Source of the DNA: Candidatus Melainabacteria bacterium
GTDB lineage: Bacteria > Cyanobacteriota > Vampirovibrionia > Obscuribacterales > Obscuribacteraceae
Assembly: GCA_003175915.1 (NCBI GenBank)
Contig: PSRH01000104.1
Location: 1 to 29,538 of the forward strand
Direction of reading: 5' to 3'
Length of the DNA stretch: 29,538 bases
The position numbers were made by a program, and so were the translations under genes. Each line of letters opens with the position of its first letter. Position 1 is the first letter of the stretch. The notes beneath the pieces were generated by a model, which had not been told where the DNA came from, did not search any database, and was given only the letters and a program-made list of their open reading frames with translations. Below, piece by piece: positions 23,050 to 29,538 of the stretch.

Positions 23050-23629
23050 CTAACCACCGCCTCAACAATTGCTGACCAAAATCACCGCTCTTTTCCGGAT
23101 GGAATTGAAAGGCGGTGATGTTCTTGGTTTTTACTGCTGCGCAAAAAGGGACGTAGTAGTTTGCATAATAACTGGTCACCTGATCATCGGAAGGTTTTGG
23201 ATAATAGGAATTGACGAAATATACATATCCACGTTCTGCACCATTACTATTTGGCTCAATGAGATTCCAGCCGATTTGTGGTACTTTTCCCGATTTAAAT
23301 GCAACTACGTCTCCCGGAATAATCTCAAGACCAGGACAATCGTCAGCTTCTTCGCTTCGCTCAAATAGTATTTGCATGCCAATGCAAATACCAAGGTAGG
23401 GAGTGCCGCCGTTGATCAGAGCTTTCAACCTCGGCTCAAAACGAGACTGACGCAAATGTTTCATAACCGGCCCAAAGGCACCTACTCCCGGCAACAGTAA
23501 AGGATTATCTCCTTTAGGGGGCGAGTCAATGTTGACATTGCGATACTCAATGTTCAGGCGTTCAAGACAGCGCTTCACGCTGCCAATATTACCACCACCT
23601 ATGTCAACCAGATCTACCGTCTTAGTCAT
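23036..23629 (-). CDS. hisH: Imidazole glycerol phosphate synthase, glutamine amidotransferase subunit
   Basis: HisH hydrolyses glutamine and channels ammonia to HisF. The 197-residue class I amidotransferase has the complete catalytic triad: C82 in YLGICIGMQILF, H177 and E179 in FQFHPEKS. The PGVGAFGPVM oxyanion region (47-56) is also present. The gene overlaps hisB by 8 nt and hisF by 14 nt, so subunits of the synthase complex are co-translated. Confidence 0.97.
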   Translation of the reverse strand: MTKTVDLVDIGGGNIGSVKRCLERLNIEYRNVNIDSPPKGDNPLLLPGVGAFGPVMKHLRQSRFEPRLKALINGGTPYLGICIGMQILFERSEEADDCPGLEIIPGDVVAFKSGKVPQIGWNLIEPNSNGAERGYVYFVNSYYPKPSDDQVTSYYANYYVPFCAAVKTKNITAFQFHPEKSGDFGQQLLRRWLDEVG

Positions 23630-24242
23630 CGAACATGCCCTTGGTGCTTAACGGGCCGCTGTCTTCAATCGGGATTATCGCTTCGCGCAAGGCGCGCGAA
23701 AAGGCTTTGAAGATGGATTCGATCACGTGATGATCATTGTCGCCGTAGAATTCGTGTACATGTATCGTTGTTCGCATCCCATCTGCAAGTCCTTTGAAAA
23801 ACTCGTGGAAGAGATTAGGATCGATGTGTCCAACTAAATGTGGACCAAATTTGGCATTCCAGGTGAGGTTCCGCCTGCCGCAAATGTCGATGGCAACAAG
23901 AACGAGCGTGCCATCCATTGGGAAGGTAAAGTCTCCAGCTCTTTGAATACCGCTTATTCCGTTCAACGCTTCATATATGGCTTGTCCTAAAACTATGCCG
24001 CAGTCCTCGATCAAATGATGCGCGTCGACTTGAATGTCACCGCTTGCTCGTACAGTCAAGCTAAATCGACCGTGACAAGCCATGGCATCCAGCATGTGGG
24101 AAAGAAAGGGGAGGTCCGTTTGAATGTCGCGTTTACCGGCCTTGTCCAAATTGACCGTTATCGTCACCTGTGTTTCCTTGCTGGTTCTTTCGACCGTGGC
24201 AATACGCTCTTGAGTAGTGGGCAGGTCTTTGATTTTTGTCAT
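23622..24242 (-). CDS. hisB: Imidazoleglycerol-phosphate dehydratase
   Basis: The enzyme dehydrates imidazole glycerol phosphate to imidazole acetol phosphate using a di-manganese site. The 206-residue protein is the monofunctional form, without the HAD histidinol-phosphatase domain of enterobacterial HisB. Metal-binding motifs are LSHMLDAMACHG, DAHHLIEDCGIVLGQA and GDNDHHVIESIFKAFSRAL. It starts 4 nt inside the preceding hisC-HAD gene. The absent phosphatase domain is apparently supplied by that neighbouring fusion. Confidence 0.97.
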   Translation of the reverse strand: MTKIKDLPTTQERIATVERTSKETQVTITVNLDKAGKRDIQTDLPFLSHMLDAMACHGRFSLTVRASGDIQVDAHHLIEDCGIVLGQAIYEALNGISGIQRAGDFTFPMDGTLVLVAIDICGRRNLTWNAKFGPHLVGHIDPNLFHEFFKGLADGMRTTIHVHEFYGDNDHHVIESIFKAFSRALREAIIPIEDSGPLSTKGMFDD

Positions 24243-25945
24243 AGGAGAAATACCTTATCGAGGAGATTTGGTGATTCGAGTACTATTTGAGCCCCCGCGT
24301 TTCGGAGGTTCTGTCCGGGTAGAGTGGATGTGATGCCAATGCTTTTAAGTCCAGCTGCTTCTGCAGCTTTCATATCGTCGACGGAATTGCCAACATAGAC
24401 GCCGGTAGATGCATTACTATGAGTGAGCATTGATTGTAAAACATCTGGTGCAGGCTTAGGTAGAGCTCCCGGGATATCATCCGCGCAATAAACGCGCTCG
24501 CATAGCGAGTCAAAAGTTTTTGCCCAGAGTGGTTCATACTCGATTCTAGTGCGACCGGTAACAATGAAGACCGGATGACGTTTGGCGATCGAGGATAAAA
24601 GTTCCGGCAAAATCATCAGCCTCTCATGTTTCTTTGCCAGCTCAAAATATAGGGTGAGAGCCTCGTCCTCTAGCTGTTCACGAGGGACTTTGATGCCCCG
24701 CCTCGTGAGTATTTCATCCAGAGCGTCCCAGTCGTTGTTAAAGGAGCCTTCCATCCTTATTGCCATCAACTCGCCGTTATTAAGACCGCTGCCGCTGTGT
24801 TTTTTCACGAGGAGGTCGATGGTCCTGTCATAGCTTTCACTGGTGTCCACTAAAGTGCCATCCAGATCAAAAGAAACTGCATACTGCGAATTGAAGCTGT
24901 CGACAGCTTGCAATAGTTGGACGTTCTCCTCCTCACTGCCGACGGTCACTCGGACGAATCCCCAGAGGACGTGCTCGGAAGGCGAGCTGCCTTGAGATCG
25001 ATTACGAACTAGGATGCCACGAAGTTGTAGATAGTCGGCCAGTTCCTGAGCATTGAAACCGACTCCTAGAAGGAAGAAATTGCCGGCTCCTTCGATAACC
25101 TTGTATCCACGTTTGCGTAGAGCGGCGATCAAAGTATTCTTGCGCTCCATTGTTTTCTTGGCGAGGCTTTGCACGCGGTCGCGTTCAGCTAACAAGCGCA
25201 TGGCCGAAGAGATGGCGACACTGTTGACGCTGTAGGGGAGTCGAACCACTTTCAAATGTCCGATCAATTCTTCCCGTCCGATGATCAGGCCCAGACGCAG
25301 ACCAGCGAGTCCCCATGCCTTTGAAAAGGTGCGGAGAACGAGAAGATTGTCGTAATTTGCCACAAATGGTAAAAGCGAGTGTTCGGAATATTCGGCATAG
25401 GCCTCATCCACAGCAAACAGCGTGTTTGGGTACTGTTTGCACCATCTGAGGATCAGGTCTGTGTCCAATGTTGCTCCAGTTGGATTATCGGGCGACGCGA
25501 ACATAGCAATCTTAGGTGACTGAGCCAGTGCGTTTTCGATTGCGCTCGTATTGAAGCTGAGATCGGGATTGACGCTTATTTGTTTTAGCTCGGCCCCGGC
25601 CAAACTCAGGCTATGTGTGATTCCGAAAAAAGTGGGAGAGGACAGCACTGCAGTGTCCACTCCCGGCTCTATGAAAGTTGAGGCAATGACCGCGATTCCC
25701 TCGTCGCTACCATTGGTAAAAAGCAGGTTGCCTGGGTTAACGCCGAACACTTCCGCGAATAACCTGACGGCCTGTCCGTATTCGGGATAAACGTTGAATG
25801 GGAAGTCTTTGTCTAGTCCGTCGAACGTTTCGGAGAAGCCTACAGTATTTTCGTTGAAGTCCAGTCGAGCAAACGGCAGCCTTCCTTCAGGCGGAGCCTG
25901 ATATGAACCGAGCTTTTGAACAATTGTTTTGGGCAGTATAGTCAT
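24239..25945 (-). CDS. hisC: Fusion of histidinol-phosphate aminotransferase (HisC) with a HAD phosphatase
   Basis: A 568-residue two-domain protein. Residues 1-352 are a class I/II PLP aminotransferase of the HisC type: LDFNENTVGF (28-37), NGSDEGIAV, ASPDNPTGATL (150-160), FAVDEAYAEYS and TFSKAWGLAGLRLG with PLP lysine K209. Residues 355-568 are a HAD subfamily-I phosphatase: YAVSFDLDGTLVDTSES with D360/D362, VTGR with T463, PKPAPD with K497, and GNSVDDMKAAEAAG with D523/D524. HisC makes histidinol phosphate and the next step removes the phosphate; the fused HAD domain is therefore the best candidate for the histidinol-phosphate phosphatase otherwise missing from the operon. That assignment is inferred from context. 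A Shine-Dalgarno-like GAGAG (25954-25950) precedes the ATG and is part of a small hairpin. Confidence 0.92.
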   Translation of the reverse strand: MTILPKTIVQKLGSYQAPPEGRLPFARLDFNENTVGFSETFDGLDKDFPFNVYPEYGQAVRLFAEVFGVNPGNLLFTNGSDEGIAVIASTFIEPGVDTAVLSSPTFFGITHSLSLAGAELKQISVNPDLSFNTSAIENALAQSPKIAMFASPDNPTGATLDTDLILRWCKQYPNTLFAVDEAYAEYSEHSLLPFVANYDNLLVLRTFSKAWGLAGLRLGLIIGREELIGHLKVVRLPYSVNSVAISSAMRLLAERDRVQSLAKKTMERKNTLIAALRKRGYKVIEGAGNFFLLGVGFNAQELADYLQLRGILVRNRSQGSSPSEHVLWGFVRVTVGSEEENVQLLQAVDSFNSQYAVSFDLDGTLVDTSESYDRTIDLLVKKHSGSGLNNGELMAIRMEGSFNNDWDALDEILTRRGIKVPREQLEDEALTLYFELAKKHERLMILPELLSSIAKRHPVFIVTGRTRIEYEPLWAKTFDSLCERVYCADDIPGALPKPAPDVLQSMLTHSNASTGVYVGNSVDDMKAAEAAGLKSIGITSTLPGQNLRNAGAQIVLESPNLLDKVFLL

Positions 25946-25949
25946 ATTG

Positions 25950-25967
25950 CTCTCGTTTTTTAGAGAG
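25950..25967 (-). promoter_or_regulatory. Hairpin masking the hisC ribosome binding site
   Basis: In the 24-nt hisG-hisC gap the RNA reads CUCUC-(8 nt, A-rich)-GAGAG-CAAU-AUG. The GAGAG is the only Shine-Dalgarno-like stretch and is fully paired in the 5-bp stem. Ribosomes terminating at the hisG stop (25972-25970) would open it, favouring coupled translation. Confidence 0.35.
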
Positions 25968-25969
25968 GG

Positions 25970-26884
25970 TTAGATCACGATCTTCTCGACTTTGAATTCG
26001 AGGATGTCCGTTGCTCCCAGGGCAACGAGTTTCGGAATTAGGGCGGGCACGTCGCTCTTTGGTACGGCGATCTTAACTACGTAACCCTCGTCGTTATGTA
26101 GTTTTGATATCGTCGGGGCGCGCATGCAGGGCAGATCGTTGACGACGCGATCGAAATACTGCGTCGGTACGTTCATTTCCAACATGACTTTCTCTTTGGC
26201 TCTGATCGTGCTTTCCATAAGCATGGTCATCTCTTCGAGGCGTTTGCGCTTAGCAGGATTTTTCAAGACTTCCCGATTACATATGAACCGGGTGGTCGAT
26301 TGCATCAGTTCTGCCACAATTTTCAATCGGTTGTGGTGAAGGGTCGTGCCGGTCGAAGTGTTATCGATGATCAAGTCAGCATCTTCCGGTGGAAGGGCTT
26401 CGGTAGCGCCGTAAGCGTGCAGAAAGATCGCGTTCAGATTTTCCCGTTTGATGTATTCATCGGAAAGTTTGCGATATTCCGAAGCGACAATCAGGGGTGG
26501 ATCGGTAGCCTTACGCTGTTGGAAAGTTGGCAGCAGCTGCTCCGGCATGGCGACAACAATACTGACAGGGTCAAACTGCAAATCGAGAAGCTCAACGACG
26601 TCAGCTTGCTGCTCGTAGATCCAATCTAAACCTGAAAACCCGCAATCGTGCCGACCAAGTGCGACCAGGCTTGGGATATTTTGAGCCTTGAGCATCTTGG
26701 TCTCAATGGTCTTGTCAGAACAGACCGGACGGTAAGAACGCCCCGTTGAAAGGAACTTGATCCCGATTTGCTCGAGCAGGCGCATTACGTTTTCTTGAAT
26801 GTGGCCTGTAGGCAGAGTCAGTTTCAACTTTTCCGAAGACTCGCTGCGATCGATTGTGGCGTTCATTGATAGTTCAGGTTTCAT
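25970..26884 (-). CDS. hisG: ATP phosphoribosyltransferase, long form
   Basis: HisG condenses ATP with PRPP, the committed step of histidine synthesis. The 304-residue product is the long, HisZ-independent form: catalytic domains from LKLTLPTGHIQENVMRLL, with LGRHDCGFSGLDWIYE, the PRPP/ATP signature ATEALPPEDADLIIDNTSTGTTL (about 160-182) and a C-terminal regulatory domain (about 228-304, RAPTISKL...GYVVKIAVPKSDVPALIPKL) that binds histidine for feedback inhibition. It is first in the operon and lies 34 nt downstream of an attenuator terminator. The start is the ATG at 26884 (GGGA about 9 nt upstream); an ATG at 26866 is less likely. The first 18 residues are extra compared with typical HisG. 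Confidence 0.95.
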   Translation of the reverse strand: MKPELSMNATIDRSESSEKLKLTLPTGHIQENVMRLLEQIGIKFLSTGRSYRPVCSDKTIETKMLKAQNIPSLVALGRHDCGFSGLDWIYEQQADVVELLDLQFDPVSIVVAMPEQLLPTFQQRKATDPPLIVASEYRKLSDEYIKRENLNAIFLHAYGATEALPPEDADLIIDNTSTGTTLHHNRLKIVAELMQSTTRFICNREVLKNPAKRKRLEEMTMLMESTIRAKEKVMLEMNVPTQYFDRVVNDLPCMRAPTISKLHNDEGYVVKIAVPKSDVPALIPKLVALGATDILEFKVEKIVI

Positions 26885-26917
26885 TAGATATTTCCCGAAG
26901 TGAGTTTGGTTGAGACG

Positions 26918-26941
26918 AAAAAACCCGCTTTTGACGGCGGG
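26918..26941 (-). terminator. Intrinsic terminator of the his leader (attenuator stem 3:4)
   Basis: On the minus strand CCCGC (26941-26937), an 8-nt loop and GCGGG (26928-26924) are followed at once by TTTTTT (26923-26918). The stem can extend by A-U and G-U pairs into the U-run. It lies between the His-rich leader peptide and hisG, so it acts as an attenuator rather than an end-of-operon terminator. Confidence 0.88.
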
Positions 26942-27027
26942 CTCTGAGCAGTTTCAATTATTACGGACGAATTGATCTGATCAGGTGCCCCTATTGCTTG
27001 TAATGATGATGGTAGTGAACTGACAAG
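26939..27027 (-). promoter_or_regulatory. Alternative RNA pairings of the his attenuator (segments 1, 2, 3)
   Basis: Segment 2 (26990-26977, GGGCACCUGAUCAG) can pair with segment 3 (26951-26939, CUGCUCAGAGCCC): four pairs GGGC/GCCC, three UGA/UCA, three CAG/CUG, with small internal loops. This uses bases 26941-26939 of the terminator stem, so 2:3 excludes 3:4. Segment 1 (27027-27020, CUUGUCAG) can pair with segment 2 bases 26984-26977 (CUGAUCAG), seven of eight positions counting one G-U, so 1:2 excludes 2:3. Segment 1 lies just upstream of the His codons, where a ribosome stalled for His-tRNA would cover it. Pairings were found by eye; energies were not computed. Confidence 0.75.
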
Positions 27028-27032
27028 GTCAT
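26991..27032 (-). CDS. hisL: His operon leader peptide (HisL-like), MTLSVHYHHHYKQ
   Basis: A 13-codon frame ATG...TAG encodes M-T-L-S-V-H-Y-H-H-H-Y-K-Q. Four of five consecutive sense codons 6-10 are His (CAC, CAT, CAT, CAT), as expected of an attenuation leader; enterobacterial HisL has a run of seven. It lies 107 nt upstream of hisG with the terminator between. The stop codon abuts segment 2 of the leader RNA, so a ribosome that reaches it would cover segment 2 and allow the terminator, while one stalled on the His codons would free segment 2. No strong Shine-Dalgarno is visible upstream, the weak point. The codon content, position and paired RNA segments together make chance unlikely. Confidence 0.85.
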   Translation of the reverse strand: MTLSVHYHHHYKQ

Positions 27033-27107
27033 GGTTATTAATGTCTGCTTTTGAGAGCTTGGTCTCCGGTGCCCTGGAAATGCACTTGGGGAGACGTCCA
27101 TTGAGAC

Positions 27108-27134
27108 ATTATCACGAAGGTACCAGGTGGACAA
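27108..27134 (-). promoter_or_regulatory. Candidate promoter of the his operon
   Basis: On the minus strand TTGTCC (27134-27129) and GATAAT (27113-27108, five of six to the -10 consensus) are separated by 15 nt, shorter than the optimal 17. Transcription would begin near 27101, about 70 nt before the leader peptide ATG. Confidence 0.35.
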
Positions 27135-27142
27135 GCAAACAA

Positions 27143-27173
27143 AACGAAAAATGAACGACCTTCTTAATCGTTC
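27143..27173 (-). terminator. Terminator-like hairpin upstream of the his promoter
   Basis: On the minus strand GAACGA (27173-27168), a 9-nt loop, TCGTTC (27158-27153), then ATTTTTCGTTTTG. The 6-bp stem with a U-rich tail resembles an intrinsic terminator that would end minus-strand transcription arriving from 27180-27600 before the his promoter. Confidence 0.45.
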
Positions 27174-27633
27174 AGACCCGACTGCTGCACGTCCTCGGTT
27201 GGTTGCCCGGTCAACCTCAGATGTGCCTAGCAGGTCGATTCACTCGCTGTGAAATCTCTACCAGAGGTGGAAGCTGCCTGTGCTGGCCATCGATAGTACC
27301 CAGGCCAGGACGAGCATCCAAGCTGCCCACGCGCAAAAATAAGAGATTAGTAATTGAAGGAACATGGCTCTGTGACGCTCCCCTTGCTGTATTCAAATTG
27401 TCCGATACAAGCAAAAGTTGGCCATCAGCGAAAACGGGTATGTCCGGAAGATTTCTCGATGAAATTGCGCTAACGCATAAATGCCGAGTGGCGGGCCTCA
27501 GCCGTGGATCTGGATCATATGAGAGAGATGAGTGTTAGCGCACTGTTCAGGAAGCAATGCTCGCTTGGAGATGCGGAATGATTCGCTTCCGTTTATGCTA
27601 CTGATCGACGTTTTCAAAGAGTGAGGAACTGAT

Positions 27634-28326
27634 GTGCGTACGCGACATGTAGAACGACATTTTACGGCTGGGGCCCTTGTGAAAGACGTTGTCATTGGCA
27701 TGTCGGACGGGTTGACCGTGCCGTTCGCTTTGGCAGCCGGCTTGTCTGGAGCGACGACTTCTTCCTCCCTGGTTGTCACAGGGGGTCTGGCGGAAGTAGC
27801 AGCAGGTGCGATAGCGATGGGTCTGGGAGGCTATCTGGCTGCTAAGAGCGATAGCGACCATTACTTCAACGAGAGAAAGCGAGAAGCTCAGGAAATCATC
27901 GAAAGACCGGATGAGGAGAGGCTTGAGGTCGAGGAAGTGTTTCGCAGCTATGGCCTGGACGCCGAGCAGATTGCCCCTATATTGAAGGCCTTTCAGGAGA
28001 AGCCGCAGCAGTGGGTGAATTTCATGATGCGCTTCGAACTTGGTATTGATGAGCCGGATCCCGGCAGAGCGATGAGCAGCGCTGTGACGATTGCCTCTGC
28101 CTACGCCATTGGTGGGCTGATTCCTTTAGCACCATATATGATACTAGGTAATGTGAGGAGCGGGCTGATTGTGTCGATTATTATCACTTTGATTGCACTT
28201 GCTATTTTCGGCTACATAAAAGGTCGATTCACAGGAAACACTCCGATGACAAGCGCCGTTCAGACACTTTTGATTGGAAGTCTGGCTGGTGCGGCTGCCT
28301 TCTTCATCGCTCGGCTAGTTTCCTAG
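27634..28326 (+). CDS. VIT1/CCC1-family Fe2+/Mn2+ transporter
   Basis: A 230-residue membrane protein of the vacuolar iron transporter family, which exports or sequesters Fe2+/Mn2+ using a proton gradient. Helix 1 VKDVVIGMSDGLTVPFALAAGL and helix 2 GLAEVAAGAIAMGLGGYLAAKSD carry the conserved Asp, Glu and Met/Gly-rich patterns. A cytoplasmic Glu-rich metal-binding region follows (YFNERKREAQEIIERPDEER and FMMRFELGIDEPD), then three more helices. The start is a GTG at 27634 with GAGG 7 nt upstream; the nearby ATG at 27632 is out of frame. It is followed after 4 nt by a TSUP permease. The cysteine-free Fur-family repressor elsewhere in the window is a conceivable regulator, but no matching box was found upstream. 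Confidence 0.88.
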   Translation: MRTRHVERHFTAGALVKDVVIGMSDGLTVPFALAAGLSGATTSSSLVVTGGLAEVAAGAIAMGLGGYLAAKSDSDHYFNERKREAQEIIERPDEERLEVEEVFRSYGLDAEQIAPILKAFQEKPQQWVNFMMRFELGIDEPDPGRAMSSAVTIASAYAIGGLIPLAPYMILGNVRSGLIVSIIITLIALAIFGYIKGRFTGNTPMTSAVQTLLIGSLAGAAAFFIARLVS

Positions 28327-28330
28327 GACA

Positions 28331-29071
28331 TTGTTTTCTGTTGTGTATTTCAACATTGTAGTGATGACGGTTGCGGTTTTATCAGGTGCTAGCGCAGCAC
28401 TGGTTGGATTTGGTATAGGCAGTATTATGACGCCAATACTGGCAATCAGCCTCGGTGTCAAAGCGGCTGTGATCATCGTAGCCATCCCACATTTTGTTGC
28501 GACAACTTATCGCTGTTGGAGTTTGAGAGAGAGTATTGATCGCGACGTACTGATTAGGTTCGGTTCCATGAGCGCCGCCGGCGGTTTGATTGGAGCAGCT
28601 CTGTACTCTTACGTGCCCAACGCAGCCTTGTCACTTATCTTCGCTTCGCTGTTAATTCTGGCTGGCTGTGCTGGGTTATCCGGAGCCAACAAGCGGATAA
28701 AGCTAAGGGGAACCGCCTCCTGGGTAGCCGGCGGCCTCTCGGGAATGTTTGGTGGATTGGTTGGTAATCAGGGAGGGATAAGGTCCGCCGCCCTTCTTGG
28801 TTTTGATCTATCCAAAGAATCATTCGTAGCTACCGCAACTGCTGTTGGCGTGATCGTGGATTGCGTCAGAATTCCGATTTATCTTCTTAGGGGATGGTCC
28901 GATATTGAAAAAAACCTTCCGCTGATCAGCATTATTACCCTTGGTACTATAACCGGTACCATAATCGGAGTACGGTGTCTGAGAAGTGTGCCCGAGCAAA
29001 TATTTGCCAAAATCGTTTCGCTTGCTATTTTGATTTTGGGCTTGGCATTTGCTTACAAGTCTTGCTTCTAA
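28331..29071 (+). CDS. TSUP (TauE/SafE) family membrane permease
   Basis: A 246-residue, seven- to eight-helix protein with the two-repeat architecture of TSUP/DUF81 proteins: SGASAALVGFGIGSIMTPIL in the first half and GGLSGMFGGLVGNQGGIRSA in the second. The family moves sulfite, sulfoacetate, other organosulfur anions or organic anions; the substrate here is not known. The gene follows the VIT gene after 4 nt. The start is taken as the TTG at 28331 (AGGA at 28325-28328 is very close); a GTG at 28343 or ATG at 28364 are alternatives. Convergent with the TPR-like gene 4 nt downstream. Confidence 0.85.
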   Translation: MFSVVYFNIVVMTVAVLSGASAALVGFGIGSIMTPILAISLGVKAAVIIVAIPHFVATTYRCWSLRESIDRDVLIRFGSMSAAGGLIGAALYSYVPNAALSLIFASLLILAGCAGLSGANKRIKLRGTASWVAGGLSGMFGGLVGNQGGIRSAALLGFDLSKESFVATATAVGVIVDCVRIPIYLLRGWSDIEKNLPLISIITLGTITGTIIGVRCLRSVPEQIFAKIVSLAILILGLAFAYKSCF

Positions 29072-29075
29072 GCTG

Positions 29076-29538
29076 CTACTTGGCCGAGGCGACTTTGTTT
29101 TTTTGTTCGAGCTTAGTAGCTCTGGATTGCAGTTTGGCTATGTGCTTCTCCAGCTTTTCCTTTTCCTTTTCGGGAAGGGGGCCGCTCAAAGCCATGTAGG
29201 CTCTGTACTGTGTGATCGACTCTTCGAGGTCTTTGGGAGAATCCGGATAGAGACGTTCCAGGCTTTGTGCCAGTCCTTCATGTGCGTCGGCTTGTCTTGG
29301 ATTACCGGATATGGCCGAGTGAAATTTATCAATTGAACTGGCTAGTTGCTTTCTGCGTGCCAGGTCTTGAGCCATTGTCACATCCTCTTTTACCGCTTTT
29401 CTGGCCTTAGCGACCTGCGCCAGTCCACGGGCTGCTCGTTTCTCGCCGCCCGGTATGGAACCGGCCTTTTTAAAGGCCCTTTCGGCGCTATCGAGGTCTT
29501 TAATCATGAGAGCAAGATCGGCAACAGGTAACAGCTGG
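29076..29538 (-). CDS. TPR-like helical protein, C-terminal part only
   Basis: The frame is open to the window edge (residues QLLPVADLALMIKDLDSAE precede the first internal Met at 29507), so the N-terminus is outside. The visible 154 residues are helical and charged, with TPR-like pairs: IKDLDSAERAFKKAGSIPGG, SIDKFHSAISGNPRQADAHE, GLAQSLERLYPDSPKDLEES and a C-terminal coiled coil EKEKEKLEKHIAKLQSRATK. It resembles the secreted TPR protein at 18382-19293 in style, but whether it has a signal peptide cannot be seen. Confidence 0.65.
   Translation of the reverse strand, partial: QLLPVADLALMIKDLDSAERAFKKAGSIPGGEKRAARGLAQVAKARKAVKEDVTMAQDLARRKQLASSIDKFHSAISGNPRQADAHEGLAQSLERLYPDSPKDLEESITQYRAYMALSGPLPEKEKEKLEKHIAKLQSRATKLEQKNKVASAK

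Larger units (their letters stand above)
27033..27633. other. Gene-poor region with inverted repeats between his leader and VIT gene
   Basis: About 600 bp without a convincing protein gene. Frames of 111 codons (+, 27203-27538) and 65 codons (-, 27414-27217) have unusual composition, no family resemblance and no good ribosome binding site. The stretch does contain a promoter candidate and a terminator-like hairpin on the minus strand (listed separately), an inverted repeat CTGGCC/GGCCAG near 27274-27305 and a GGTTG/CAACC stem near 27198-27217. It might hold a small structured RNA on the minus strand or a long leader of the VIT gene. Confidence 0.35.

Noticed and set aside
27203..27538. 111-codon plus-strand frame between the his leader and the VIT gene
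   Set aside because: Composition rich in Ser, Arg, Gly and Cys without periodic hydrophobicity, no family resemblance, no clear ribosome binding site.

Overview
This window (about 50% GC, dense, mostly short operons) looks like the chromosome of a free-living, Gram-negative-type bacterium. The mix of tandem GspE/PilB N-terminal-like (MshEN) repeats without an ATPase, secreted TPR proteins, FabV, a long-form HisG and mixed ATG/GTG/TTG starts recalls the non-photosynthetic sisters of Cyanobacteria (Vampirovibrionia/Melainabacteria, Obscuribacter-like). That placement is an inference from recalled gene content, not from a search. No rRNA, tRNA, CRISPR array, insertion sequence or phage gene was recognised.

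Layout. 1-553 (-) is the N-terminal part of a membrane-embedded spermidine-synthase-like protein. It is divergent from a cysteine-free Fur-family repressor (757-1179, +) whose promoter carries a PerR-box-like inverted repeat. 1309-3326 (-) holds fabV and a DUF4239 membrane protein. 3496-4713 (-) is a four-repeat MshEN-like protein. 5166-8178 (-) is a tightly coupled four-gene unit: arginase-fold hydrolase, two ArnE/ArnF-like small membrane proteins and a DegT-type aminotransferase. 8377-9649 (+) encodes a tri-histidine fatty-acid desaturase and a zinc-ribbon membrane protein. 9668-10846 (-) is a BioF2/FemAB-like GNAT protein. 11069-13200 (+) is a QseBC/PmrAB-type two-component system. 13318-15476 (+) pairs a class III aminotransferase with an MtnX-like phosphatase, convergent with an M24 peptidase (15473-16162, -). 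16336-19724 contains small secreted or membrane proteins (SRPBCC, YcxB-like, TPR, lipocalin-like) and a hotdog thioesterase.

The centrepiece is a complete histidine operon on the minus strand (26884 down to 19731): hisG, hisC fused to a HAD phosphatase, hisB, hisH, hisF, a hisA-hisI-hisE triple fusion, and hisD. All ten activities of the pathway appear to be covered by seven genes, with overlapping junctions except for 24 nt between hisG and hisC. Upstream of hisG is an apparent translation-coupled attenuator: a 13-codon leader peptide MTLSVHYHHHYKQ (27032-26991) with four His codons, followed by RNA segments that can form alternative 1:2, 2:3 (antiterminator) and 3:4 (terminator with six U) pairings. 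This is the classic enterobacterial HisL logic in what looks like a non-proteobacterial genome.

27634-29071 (+) encodes a VIT/CCC1-family metal transporter and a TSUP-family permease. The window ends inside a TPR-like gene (29538-29076, -). The roughly 600 bp between the his leader and the VIT gene has no convincing gene, but it holds several inverted repeats and a minus-strand terminator-like hairpin.
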